NCBI RefSeq assembly: GCF_004345425.1 | Contig: NZ_SLVP01000004.1 | Location: 124,001-188,000, forward strand | Direction of reading: 5' to 3' | Source of the DNA: Paenibacillus sp. BK033 | GTDB taxonomy: Bacteria > Bacillota > Bacilli > Paenibacillales > Paenibacillaceae | Length of the DNA: 64,000 nucleotides | Shown here: one piece after another, positions 16,451 to 24,633 of the stretch | Numbering within the stretch: position 1 is the first letter of the stretch | How the letters are laid out: each line of letters begins with the position of its first letter | Program-made: the position numbers and the translations under genes | Notes under the pieces: model-generated | The model's database searches: none | Told to the model about the DNA's origin: nothing | The model's input: the letters and a program-made list of their open reading frames with translations, nothing else

Positions 16451-17776
16451 TTGCGCACAGAAACGCTGGAAGCCATTAACGTAAAGCTGCCGCTGCAGCA
16501 AAGCGATGAACTGTACACGGTTAAAGCGCAGGGAGGCCGGTGGACGGCGGTCGAACGCCAGGAGGGAGTTATCGTCTCCTCGGAGCATGTGCCGATCCAA
16601 GGGCTCTCCTTCGACGAATTGAAGACAACGGACTCGCTCGATCTGGAGGGAAAGGTCATGCTGCCGGGCTTTGTTGACGCCCATATGCATCTCGACAAAG
16701 CGTATTCCCTGCCTTGGGTGCGCAACCGGTCCGGCACGCTGCTCGAGGCTATCGAGAATTACCGGGCGGCTTCGCCAGCCTTTACGAAAGAGATGATCCG
16801 TGACCGCATGATGAAAGCAGCGCTGAGCTCGGCTTCCTTCGGCTCGGCTGTGCTTCGCAGCCATCTCGACGTGCCGGTGCATCTCGGCCGCGAGATGGCG
16901 ATGCGGACGATTGAAGCGGCGCTGGAGGCCCGGGAGAAGGTCAGCGGAATCGTTGATATTCAGTACTTCCCGATGTTCTTCTATGACCCTGCTTATGAAC
17001 GGGAGCTCACGGAGTTTGCTTCGGAGACGCTCCGCATGGGCATAGACGGAATAGGAGGCGCGCCGCATCTGTCGCCTAATCCGGAGACCAATGTGGGCTG
17101 GGCGTTCCGGCTGGCTCAGACGTTTGATAAGCCGATCGACCTTCATACCGATGAATCGGATAATCCCGACACCAAGACGATCGATATTTACTGCGATTAC
17201 GTGAAAGCAGGCGGTTACGGCGGCCGGGCAACGGCCGGCCATCTATGCTCCTTGTCCGCGATGGAGCATAACGAAGCGGAACGGCTGATTGCGAAAATGG
17301 CGGATGCGGGCATAGCGGCGGTTACCTTGCCCGCGGTAAATCTTTATCTGCAAGGACGCGGCGACCGGGGCAACGTGCGGCGCGGCGTCACCCGCGTCAG
17401 GGAGCTTGAGGAAGCGGGAGTGACCATTGCCGCGGCTTCGGACAATATTCAGGATCCGTTCCATCCGTTTGGCAGAGGGGATCTGCTGCAGATTGGCCTG
17501 ATGACGGCCTATGCGTCCCATTTGGCCAAGGAGGAAGATATCGTCACCGTGCTCCGCCTGCTGACGACCAATCCCGCCAAGCTTGCCGGCCTTACCCAAT
17601 ACGGAATTGCCCCGGGCAATCCGGCCAGCTTTGTCGTGCTGGACGCCTGCTCGGAAGAAGAGCTGTTTCAAGAGCTTCCGTCATCGCGGTGGGTGTACAA
17701 CAAGTCGAAGTGGACCTTTGTTTCCATGCTGAGCCGCTTCGGCCTGGAGCCGAGTCTGTCGGGCTCGCCTGCATAG
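16451..17776 (+). CDS. Cytosine deaminase-like amidohydrolase
   Basis: This 441-residue metal-dependent hydrolase has HxH at His78/His80 (DAHMHLDKA), LHTDESDNPDT near residue 236, AGHLCSL, and the metal Asp in ASDNIQDPFHPFGRGD. The order matches CodA/N-isopropylammelide-type deaminases, but residues around the metal Asp differ from true CodA. It starts with TTG after AGGGGTGAG. It probably deaminates or hydrolyses a heterocycle imported by the operon's transporter. Confidence 0.9.
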   Translation: MRTETLEAINVKLPLQQSDELYTVKAQGGRWTAVERQEGVIVSSEHVPIQGLSFDELKTTDSLDLEGKVMLPGFVDAHMHLDKAYSLPWVRNRSGTLLEAIENYRAASPAFTKEMIRDRMMKAALSSASFGSAVLRSHLDVPVHLGREMAMRTIEAALEAREKVSGIVDIQYFPMFFYDPAYERELTEFASETLRMGIDGIGGAPHLSPNPETNVGWAFRLAQTFDKPIDLHTDESDNPDTKTIDIYCDYVKAGGYGGRATAGHLCSLSAMEHNEAERLIAKMADAGIAAVTLPAVNLYLQGRGDRGNVRRGVTRVRELEEAGVTIAAASDNIQDPFHPFGRGDLLQIGLMTAYASHLAKEEDIVTVLRLLTTNPAKLAGLTQYGIAPGNPASFVVLDACSEEELFQELPSSRWVYNKSKWTFVSMLSRFGLEPSLSGSPA

Positions 17777-17897
17777 ATCCAAAGTAGATAGAACTACCGG
17801 TGTTTGTCCGCTGCCAGAGGGATGCGCATATAGAGAAGAAGAGGATAGGCTTATGCTTTCGAAGTAAAAATCAATTTATTTTAGGGGGAAGAGAAAC

Positions 17898-18902
17898 ATG
17901 CTGACAAAGACGGGATCAAAGAAAACACTGGGCGGAATGACGGTGCTTCTTGCCGCGGCGCTTACGTTGTCCGCTTGCGGGGACAGCAAATCATCGGGGG
18001 ATTCGAAGGAGCTGACCAAGGTCAGCCAGGTGACCAACTGGTTCGCGGAGCCGGAGCATGGCGGGCAGTATGCCGCGCTGGACAAAGGCTTTTACAAGGA
18101 TGCGGGTCTCGACATGACCATTCAATCCGGCGGCCCCGGCATCTCTTCCACCCAGATCGTAGCCGGCGGCAAAGCGGAGTTCGGCATGGGGCAGGCGGAT
18201 GAAATCCTGCTGGCGCGCCAGAACGGCATTCCGCTTGTGGCGATTGCGGCAACCTTCCAGAAGAACCCGCAGGGCATCATGTTTCATAAGGGTCAGTTCA
18301 AGGACATTAAGGAGTTGAACGGCAACAAAATTTATGTCGGCAGCGGCGTGGTGTTCTGGGAGTACTTAAAGAAAGCCTATAGTCTCGATAAGGTGACGGA
18401 GATGAAATATACCGGCTCGCTTGCCAACTTCGTAGCGGATCCGAAGGCGGCCACGCAAATCTATATTACCTCCGAGCCTTTCTCCATGCAGCAGGAGGGC
18501 GTCGACGTCGATTACTTCCTGAATTATGACCTTGGCTACAAGCAGTACGGCAACGTTCTTTATACAACCGAGGATTTCCTGAAGAAGCATCCGGATACGG
18601 TCAAAGCCTACGTGGAAGCGTCCATTAAAGGCTGGGATTATTACAAGGATCATTCCGATGAGATCAACAAGGTGATGCAGGAGAAGAACCCGGATCTGAA
18701 GCTTGAGGCCATGGCATATGGCGCGAAAGCGCAGGAGCCGCTTGTGTACGGCGGCGATGCGGAGACCAACGGCGTTGGCTACATGAGCAAGGACATCTGG
18801 TCCGGCCTTCAGGCGCAGCTTGTCGACATGGGGCTTCTCAAGAAAGCGGAGCCGATTGAAGACGTGTTTACGAACGAATATTTGCCGGGCAAGGGCAAGT
18901 AA
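17898..18902 (+). CDS. ABC transporter substrate-binding lipoprotein, NMT1/THI5-like
   Basis: This 334-residue lipoprotein has signal peptide and lipobox LTLSAC (Cys at about 26). The NMT1-like fold follows (VTNWFAEPEHGGQYAALDKGFY, GGKAEFGMGQADEILLARQNGIPL). The class binds pyrimidine precursors, nitrate, sulfonates and similar small molecules. It is the solute receptor of the operon's importer. A 121-bp gap upstream could hold an extra promoter, which would suit the higher demand for binding protein. Confidence 0.93.
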   Translation: MLTKTGSKKTLGGMTVLLAAALTLSACGDSKSSGDSKELTKVSQVTNWFAEPEHGGQYAALDKGFYKDAGLDMTIQSGGPGISSTQIVAGGKAEFGMGQADEILLARQNGIPLVAIAATFQKNPQGIMFHKGQFKDIKELNGNKIYVGSGVVFWEYLKKAYSLDKVTEMKYTGSLANFVADPKAATQIYITSEPFSMQQEGVDVDYFLNYDLGYKQYGNVLYTTEDFLKKHPDTVKAYVEASIKGWDYYKDHSDEINKVMQEKNPDLKLEAMAYGAKAQEPLVYGGDAETNGVGYMSKDIWSGLQAQLVDMGLLKKAEPIEDVFTNEYLPGKGK

Positions 18903-18914
18903 CCAATGAAGCAA

Positions 18915-18954
18915 CGGAGCCGCTGCATGCGGGCATGCGCGGCTCCGGCTTTTA
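18915..18954 (+). terminator. Intra-operon terminator or attenuator
   Basis: The stem CGGAGCCGC/GCGGCTCCG (18915-18923 and 18939-18947), with further GCATGC pairing inside, is followed by CTTTT. It lies between the binding-protein gene and the flavodoxin gene and may reduce expression of the last two genes. Confidence 0.65.
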
Positions 18955-18970
18955 TCAGGGAGAGATCGCC

Positions 18971-19666
18971 ATGGCGAACGTACTTGTTATTTACTTCAGC
19001 GCATACGGGCATATTCACCGGATGGCGGAAGCCGCCGCGCAAGGAGCGGAGCAAGAAGGGCATACCGCCAGACTTGTCCGCATTCCGGAATTCCGCCATC
19101 CGGACAATGTCACCGCGCTGCTGGATCATCCGGACCGCAGACGGCCGGCGGAAGACAGCCGGCTGTCCGGTACCTTCCGGGTTGGCGCCCGCTGGGAAAA
19201 GTACGAAGCGGCGCAAGCTTTGCAGCAGCCGGTGCCGGAAGCGGCGGCTGACGATCTCCGCTGGGCGGACGGAATCGTATGGGGATTCCCGACCTACTAC
19301 GGCTCCATGCCGGCGCAGGTCAAATCCTTCCTCGATCTGTCGGGCAGTCTATGCGCAAGCGGGGAGCTGGAAGGGAAGCCGACCGGCGTCATGACAAGCG
19401 CCGGATCCATTCACACGGGCCATGAAGCGACGATTCTGACGTCTATCATTCCGCTGCTTCATTTCGGAATGGTGTATGTCGGATTGCCGTATTCGCAAAA
19501 CCCGGAATATTTGACCGCGGACCCCATTGGCGGCTCCCCCTACGGGCCTTCAACGCTGGCAGGTCCGGACAGCGCAAGAACGCCCGACGAGCGCGAGCTG
19601 CGGATGGCCGGGAGGCTTGGCGCGAGAGTAGCTAGATTTGCAGCAGCAACCAAAGGCATAAAATGA
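18971..19666 (+). CDS. Flavodoxin-family protein, WrbA-like NAD(P)H:quinone oxidoreductase
   Basis: This 231-residue flavodoxin fold has the FMN phosphate loop near the N-terminus (VIYFSAYGHIHRMAEAAAQGA), GFPTYYGSMPAQVKSFLD, and TSAGSIHTGHEATILTSIIPLLHFGMVYVGLPYS typical of WrbA. It probably reduces quinones or supplies two-electron reductions using NAD(P)H. ATG at 18971 has GGGAGAG upstream; a longer frame from 18935 begins within the terminator. In this operon it may reduce the pathway intermediate or protect against quinone by-products (inference). Confidence 0.92.
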   Translation: MANVLVIYFSAYGHIHRMAEAAAQGAEQEGHTARLVRIPEFRHPDNVTALLDHPDRRRPAEDSRLSGTFRVGARWEKYEAAQALQQPVPEAAADDLRWADGIVWGFPTYYGSMPAQVKSFLDLSGSLCASGELEGKPTGVMTSAGSIHTGHEATILTSIIPLLHFGMVYVGLPYSQNPEYLTADPIGGSPYGPSTLAGPDSARTPDERELRMAGRLGARVARFAAATKGIK

Positions 19667-19680
19667 ATGGCGGGGATACG

Positions 19681-20994
19681 ATGACGATACCATTTGATTT
19701 GCTTGTTTCCGGGGTTAGGCTGCCAGGCAGCGAAAGCTTAACGGATCTGGGCATTAAGGGCGGCAAAATAACGGCAGTCGGCAAGCTGGCAGGGGCCGCC
19801 GCCAATAAGGTCTTTCACGCGCAGGGCAGATTGCTGCTGCCTCCTTTTGTTGAATCGCATGTGCATCTGGATACGACCTTAACGGCGGGCGATCCGGTCT
19901 GGAATGAAAGCGGAACGCTGGCGGAGGGCATCTCGGTATGGACCTCCCGCAAAAAACAGCTGAACCGCGAAGATGTCCTTGCCAGAGCGGAGCGTACGCT
20001 GGAGCTGTTTACCGGTTATGGCGTGCTTCATCTGCGCGCAATGGTTGACATTGGAGATCCGAAGCTGACGGCGCTGCACGCGGTGCTGGAGCTGAAGGAG
20101 AAATACCGGGACCGCATGTCTATGCAAGTGATCGCTTTTCCGCAGGACGGACTAATCGCTTGCCCGGAAAACGAAGCAAGGCTGGAGGAAGCGCTGCGGC
20201 TTGGGGCGGACGGAGTATCCGCCGTTCCGCATCTGGAACAGACCCGCGAGGACGGGGTATTAAGCCTGCGCAAAGCCTTTGCTCTTGCGGAGCGCTACAG
20301 CGCTTACTTGCATGTTTTCTGCGACGAGACCGACGACGAAGCCTCGCGGTACCTGGAAGTATGCGCTGCTCTTGCCATAGAGACCGGTCTCGGCGCCAAG
20401 GTGACGGCCGCTCATGCCAATGCCGCGGCTTATTACAATGAGCCTTATTTTCAGAAGGTGCTTGGACTGGTGAAGCAATCGGGCCTCTCCATTGTGGCCT
20501 GCCCGCTGATCAACAGCGTTATGCAGGGCCGTTATGATGCGTCTCCGAAGGGACGCGGTATTACGCGGATTCAGGATTTTCACCGGGCCGGAGTTAACGT
20601 AGCTTTAGCGCATGATGATATCCGTACCCCCTTTTATCCGCTTGGAACGGGAAATCCGCTTGATGCGGCGCATATGGCCGCCCATCTGGCCCATATGTGC
20701 GGCCGCCGGGAGCTGAACGATATAGCCGGCATGATCACGTACGGCGGGGCAAAAGCAATGGGGATCGTTGGCTACGGCTTTGAACAGGGAGTGCCGCGAG
20801 TCGGTGATCCGGCCTCCTTCCTGCTGTTTGATGCCGCTGACGCAGCTGAGCTGATCCGTACCCGGTCTGCTCCCCGTTATGTGTTCCGTCTGGGCTTGCT
20901 GGCCGCGGAAACTGCGCCAGCCATGACGAAGCTGCTGCATGCGGAGGGCAGCGATATGGCATTGCCAAGCCGTGAAACAGAAGTAAGATTATAA
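19681..20994 (+). CDS. Cytosine deaminase-family amidohydrolase
   Basis: This 437-residue CodA-like enzyme has SHVHLDTTLTAG (His60/His62), FCDETDDEASR, AHANAAAYYNEPY, NSVMQGRYD and HDDIRTPFYPLGTGN, matching the cytosine/isoguanine deaminase family from end to end. It should hydrolyse an amino group on a pyrimidine-like ring. ATG at 19681 has GGGG upstream; an alternative ATG at 19663 overlaps the flavodoxin stop (ATGA) and has AAAGG upstream, so the start is uncertain by six codons. It is the last gene of the operon. Confidence 0.92.
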   Translation: MTIPFDLLVSGVRLPGSESLTDLGIKGGKITAVGKLAGAAANKVFHAQGRLLLPPFVESHVHLDTTLTAGDPVWNESGTLAEGISVWTSRKKQLNREDVLARAERTLELFTGYGVLHLRAMVDIGDPKLTALHAVLELKEKYRDRMSMQVIAFPQDGLIACPENEARLEEALRLGADGVSAVPHLEQTREDGVLSLRKAFALAERYSAYLHVFCDETDDEASRYLEVCAALAIETGLGAKVTAAHANAAAYYNEPYFQKVLGLVKQSGLSIVACPLINSVMQGRYDASPKGRGITRIQDFHRAGVNVALAHDDIRTPFYPLGTGNPLDAAHMAAHLAHMCGRRELNDIAGMITYGGAKAMGIVGYGFEQGVPRVGDPASFLLFDAADAAELIRTRSAPRYVFRLGLLAAETAPAMTKLLHAEGSDMALPSRETEVRL

Positions 20995-21087
20995 AATTCT
21001 AACCAAATTTTAGGCCGACGCGACTATTCAAAACCATGCTCCTCTCCTTGATAATCGGATGTAATCGTTATTGAGGAGGGATCTGGA

Positions 21088-22077
21088 ATGATTCACGCTC
21101 AGAAGCTGAGCTTTATAAACAGGCCGTTCAAAATGGTTGTCTCCATCTTTCTTGCCGTGCTTTTGTTTGGCGCAGCCGTTATGCCCGCCTTTGCGGCTAG
21201 TCCGGGCAAAACCGTCAACGCATCGGCTACTCTCGCCTATAGCCTAAAAGGTCTGAAGCATAACCTGGCCGTCCAGAAGGCCTACATCGCTTCCAAGTAT
21301 CTTTACGTCACCCAGCGTTCGGGAGGAACGGTGTATCTGTCGAGACTGCTCATGAAGGGCAGCACCGCCACTTATGTCGACGAGATGACGATAACGAATT
21401 CCGGTCACGGCCAGACGCTGGATATGTACACTTACAAGGATATCGATTACTTCTATTTCAGTTCAAAGGCGGACTCTTCCACGTCTTACGATTGGTCGCT
21501 TCAGGTAGCCCGGCTGAAATACTCGGCGGGCAAAAAATATGATTACACGGATCTTCGCCGCTTCACATACTTGAACTACGCGAATAAGACGGGCAAACGA
21601 TTAGGCGATACCTATCGCGTGGACGGCGGGGGGAACAGCGATTACACCATTTTCCGCGTACAGACCTCTCAAGGCAGCGTGACATGGTCCATCTATAGCA
21701 CAGCGGCCTTAAACAAGCTGTTGGACGGCAGCGAGCAAGTGCGGATGGACAGCGCCTCGGCTAAAAAAGCCTGCGTGGCCAGCTTTACCCAATCGGGAAG
21801 CCATATCGTCCGGCCAAACGGATCATTTCAAGGCATGGATATGCTAAGCAATACGAAGATCTTTACGTCAGGCGGGGCGGAAGGGCAAACGCCGAGCATT
21901 GCCTTCATGTCCCAAACAGGCGCATACAAATCCCTTGTCAAGATCACGAACGTGGGGAAACATGAAATCGAAGGGGTGCAGACGAAAAACGGCAGGGTTT
22001 ACTTCACGATCGTAACGGATCCAAAAAACAAGAAAGACACGCAGAAGGTGTACTATGTGCCGGAAAGCAAATTTTAA
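21088..22077 (+). CDS. Secreted helveticin J-like protein, copy 1
   Basis: This 329-residue protein has a Sec signal peptide cleaved after AFA (about residue 35). The mature part follows the helveticin J class III bacteriocin pattern: LAVQKAYIASKYLYVTQ, a GHGQTLDMYTY repeat-like strand, RFTYLNYANKTGKRLGDTY, NSDYTIFRVQTSQGSVTWSIY, SFQGMDMLSNTKIFTSGG, and KHEIEGVQTKNGRVYFTIV. Helveticin J is a 37-kDa secreted bacteriocin, so length and order agree. No immunity or dedicated export gene is adjacent. A family assignment by pattern does not prove antibacterial activity; a general secreted beta-propeller is the alternative. Confidence 0.8.
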   Translation: MIHAQKLSFINRPFKMVVSIFLAVLLFGAAVMPAFAASPGKTVNASATLAYSLKGLKHNLAVQKAYIASKYLYVTQRSGGTVYLSRLLMKGSTATYVDEMTITNSGHGQTLDMYTYKDIDYFYFSSKADSSTSYDWSLQVARLKYSAGKKYDYTDLRRFTYLNYANKTGKRLGDTYRVDGGGNSDYTIFRVQTSQGSVTWSIYSTAALNKLLDGSEQVRMDSASAKKACVASFTQSGSHIVRPNGSFQGMDMLSNTKIFTSGGAEGQTPSIAFMSQTGAYKSLVKITNVGKHEIEGVQTKNGRVYFTIVTDPKNKKDTQKVYYVPESKF

Positions 22078-22185
22078 AGGCATCACAATCTTTTAACATT
22101 TATTGGTTCGTCCAGACTATTTCAAACGCGATCTCCCTCCTCGATAATCTTCTGGGAAACCATAATGATCTTGGAGGGATATTTT

Positions 22186-23175
22186 ATGTTGCCGCTTTAC
22201 GCATCGGGTCTCAAAAGCAGGTCTTTCAAAATGTTTGCTTCCGTCGTTCTCGCCATCCTTCTGTGTGGCACCGTCGTACTGCCCGCCTTTGCGGCAAGTC
22301 CCGGAAAAACCGTCAATGCATCGGCTACTCTCGCTTACAGTCTCAAAGGGCTTAACCACAACCTGGCTGTTCAGAAGGCCTACATCGCTTCCAAGTATCT
22401 TTACGTCACCCAACGCTCCGGGGGAACGGTGTATCTGTCGAGACTGCTTATGAGCGGAACCACGGCTACTTATGTCGACGAGATGACCATTACGGACGCC
22501 GGGCACGGCCAGACGCTGGATATGTACACCTACAACGATATCGACTACTTCTATTTCAGCTCCAAGGCGGATCCGTCCACCACGTATAACTGGTCGCTCC
22601 AGGTAGCCCGGCTGCAATACTCGGCGGGCGCGACTTACGACTATACCGATCTTCACCGATTTACCTATATGAACTATGCCGATAAGACCGGCGCGAGATT
22701 AGGCGATACCTATCGCGTCGATGCCGGCGGCAACAGCGACTATACGATTTTCCGCGTACAAACCGTCGAAGGTACGGTTACATGGTCCATTTACGATACG
22801 GCAGCCTTGAACAAGCTGCTAGGCAGCAATGAACAGGTAAGGATGGACAGCGCGGAAGCGATTAGCGCCTGCGTGACGAGCTTTACCCAATCGGGCAGCG
22901 ATATCGTCCGGCCAAACGGATCGTTCCAAGGCATGGACATGCTCTCGAATACGGAGATCTACACGTCGGGCGGGGCGGAAGGCGAGACGCCGCGCATTGC
23001 TTCGATGTCCAGCACCGGTACTTATAAGACACTCGTAAATATTACAAACGTAGGAACCCACGAAATCGAAGGCGTACAAACGAAAAACGGCAATGTCTAT
23101 TTCACCATCGTGACAGATCCGGACAATAAGAAGGATACGCAGAGGGTGTACTACGTAGCCGACAGCCTATTCTAA
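22186..23175 (+). CDS. Secreted helveticin J-like protein, copy 2
   Basis: This tandem paralogue has the same mature length and the same signal-peptide end (LPAFA, then ASPGKTV). ATG at 22186 lies 8 nt after GGAGGG and gives 329 residues, equal to copy 1; the longer frame from 22165 is unlikely. Substitutions cluster in exposed-looking segments (for example YDWSLQVARLKYSAGKK versus YNWSLQVARLQYSAGAT). The shared core suggests recent duplication with divergence of specificity. It ends at a clear terminator. Confidence 0.8.
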   Translation: MLPLYASGLKSRSFKMFASVVLAILLCGTVVLPAFAASPGKTVNASATLAYSLKGLNHNLAVQKAYIASKYLYVTQRSGGTVYLSRLLMSGTTATYVDEMTITDAGHGQTLDMYTYNDIDYFYFSSKADPSTTYNWSLQVARLQYSAGATYDYTDLHRFTYMNYADKTGARLGDTYRVDAGGNSDYTIFRVQTVEGTVTWSIYDTAALNKLLGSNEQVRMDSAEAISACVTSFTQSGSDIVRPNGSFQGMDMLSNTEIYTSGGAEGETPRIASMSSTGTYKTLVNITNVGTHEIEGVQTKNGNVYFTIVTDPDNKKDTQRVYYVADSLF

Positions 23176-23186
23176 GCCATTCACGA

Positions 23187-23236
23187 AAACAGGGCTGCCC
23201 CGTAAGCAATTTGCTGCGGCGGCAGCCCTGTTTGCA
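23187..23236 (+). terminator. Terminator after the helveticin-like pair
   Basis: A perfect 13-bp stem AAACAGGGCTGCC/GGCAGCCCTGTTT (23187-23199 and 23221-23233) encloses a 21-nt loop with a small inner stem. Confidence 0.8.
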
Positions 23237-23302
23237 TATCCGGAGGACACGCCGCATAAGACGTAAGGTAGCTTTACTTCGGCAATAGGGAGGGAACAAG
23301 CG

Positions 23303-24598
23303 GTGAGCAAGAGGTTCCTGAATTCTCCAACGGCCTATGCGCTTGGAATGTTCGCCATGATGGTCCCAAGCCAAGCCTTTGCGTCTTTTTTCAATTATTA
23401 CTACGTGGAAAAGCTGGGGCTCAGCCTTGGGCTCGCAACGATTGCGCGTACCATCTACCTCATCTGGGATGCGGTCAACAACCCGATGGCCGGTTATTTG
23501 TCCGACCGGACCCGCACGAAATACGGCAGGCGCAGACCTTGGATCTTTTTCTCAACGCCGGCGTTTATGCTTGTCTTTATCATGGTCTTCTCCGTTCCGA
23601 AGGGACTTGGCAATACGGAGCTGTTCGTGTGGCTGCTTACTTCGCTTGTTCTGTTTGAAGGCATTGCAACTCTCCTATGGGTGAACTACGGAGCGCTGTT
23701 TCCGGAGCTGTTCGAAGGGGACCGGCTTCGGGCGAAGGCATCGGCCGTCCAGCAGGGCTTTCAGATAGTCGCTATTCTGATCGGAACGGCGCTGACGCCC
23801 ATTCTCTACGGATGGATCGGCTTCGGCTGGATGTCGGTTGCTTATTCGCTTGTATTCGGTATTTTTATGACCTGGTTCGCTTTGTCCGTCCGCGAGAAGG
23901 AGAGCACCCATCAGGAAGCGCCGCTTCCGCTCATTGCCGCCTTCCGGGAGACGCTGACGAATAAGCCGTTCTGGATCTTTAATATAGCGGGCTCCTTCGC
24001 CCAGACGGTGAACGGCTTGCTTGCCGCCCTGCTTCCTTTCTATGCGAAATACAACCTGCATATCTCGGAGGGGGAGGTATCCATTCTGATGGGGGCCGTC
24101 TTTGTCTCCATTATTCCGCTGGTCGCGGTCTGGTATTTGATCTCCCGCAGGCTTGGCGGGCTGCACAGCTGGCGGCTGGCGCTTGCCGTTTACGGGCTTT
24201 CCGTCATTCCGCTATGGTTCGCGGGCAATCTTGGCAGCGGTATTCTCGCCGGCATTCTGGTCGGCTTTGGGATGGCGGGGTTCCTTGTTACGCCGGCGAT
24301 GCTAAGCGGCCGGATCATTGATCTCGACGCGGAGCGGACCGGCAGACGCAGAGAAGGGATTTATACGGCGGTAGCCGGTTTTATTACGCGGTCCAGCGGA
24401 TTGATCGCGGCGGTAGCCTTCTGGATTGTCGGTCTTATATACGGCTACCAGAGCGGTGATGAGCCGGGGTCGCAGCCGGAGACCGTATTCCGGGTGCTGA
24501 TCTGCGCGGTTCCCCTTATTTTGCTGACGGTATCCTTTGCCATTTCCTTGTTCATGAAGAATTTAGAGGAGCCGGGTCAATCGAAACGTCCGGTGTGA
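23303..24598 (+). CDS. GPH-family (Na+/melibiose type) MFS transporter
   Basis: This 431-residue, roughly 12-helix transporter starts at GTG after AGGGAGGG. The GPH signature is visible in the first half (IWDAVNNPMAGYLSDRTRTKYGRRRPW, about 48-74). The family imports glycosides, pentosides or hexuronides with Na+ or H+. There is no glycosidase beside it, so the substrate is not indicated. It precedes the Tet-like GTPase gene by 35 nt and may be co-transcribed with it. Confidence 0.9.
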   Translation: MSKRFLNSPTAYALGMFAMMVPSQAFASFFNYYYVEKLGLSLGLATIARTIYLIWDAVNNPMAGYLSDRTRTKYGRRRPWIFFSTPAFMLVFIMVFSVPKGLGNTELFVWLLTSLVLFEGIATLLWVNYGALFPELFEGDRLRAKASAVQQGFQIVAILIGTALTPILYGWIGFGWMSVAYSLVFGIFMTWFALSVREKESTHQEAPLPLIAAFRETLTNKPFWIFNIAGSFAQTVNGLLAALLPFYAKYNLHISEGEVSILMGAVFVSIIPLVAVWYLISRRLGGLHSWRLALAVYGLSVIPLWFAGNLGSGILAGILVGFGMAGFLVTPAMLSGRIIDLDAERTGRRREGIYTAVAGFITRSSGLIAAVAFWIVGLIYGYQSGDEPGSQPETVFRVLICAVPLILLTVSFAISLFMKNLEEPGQSKRPV

Positions 24599-24633
24599 TA
24601 TGATAATGGCAAAATCAAATCAAGGGGAATCGC

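Larger units (their letters stand above)
21022..23175 (+). repeat. Tandem gene duplication including upstream DNA
   Basis: Two copies of about 1.05 kb (from 21022 and from 22115) each hold about 65-70 bp of similar upstream sequence (GACTATT, a CTCCTC/CTCCCTC stretch, GATAATC, then the ribosome binding site) and a 329-codon gene. The two proteins are identical over long stretches. Confidence 0.85.

Noticed and set aside
16331-17242. Minus-strand frame of 303 codons
   Set aside because: It is opposite the amidohydrolase gene with full family motifs on the plus strand.
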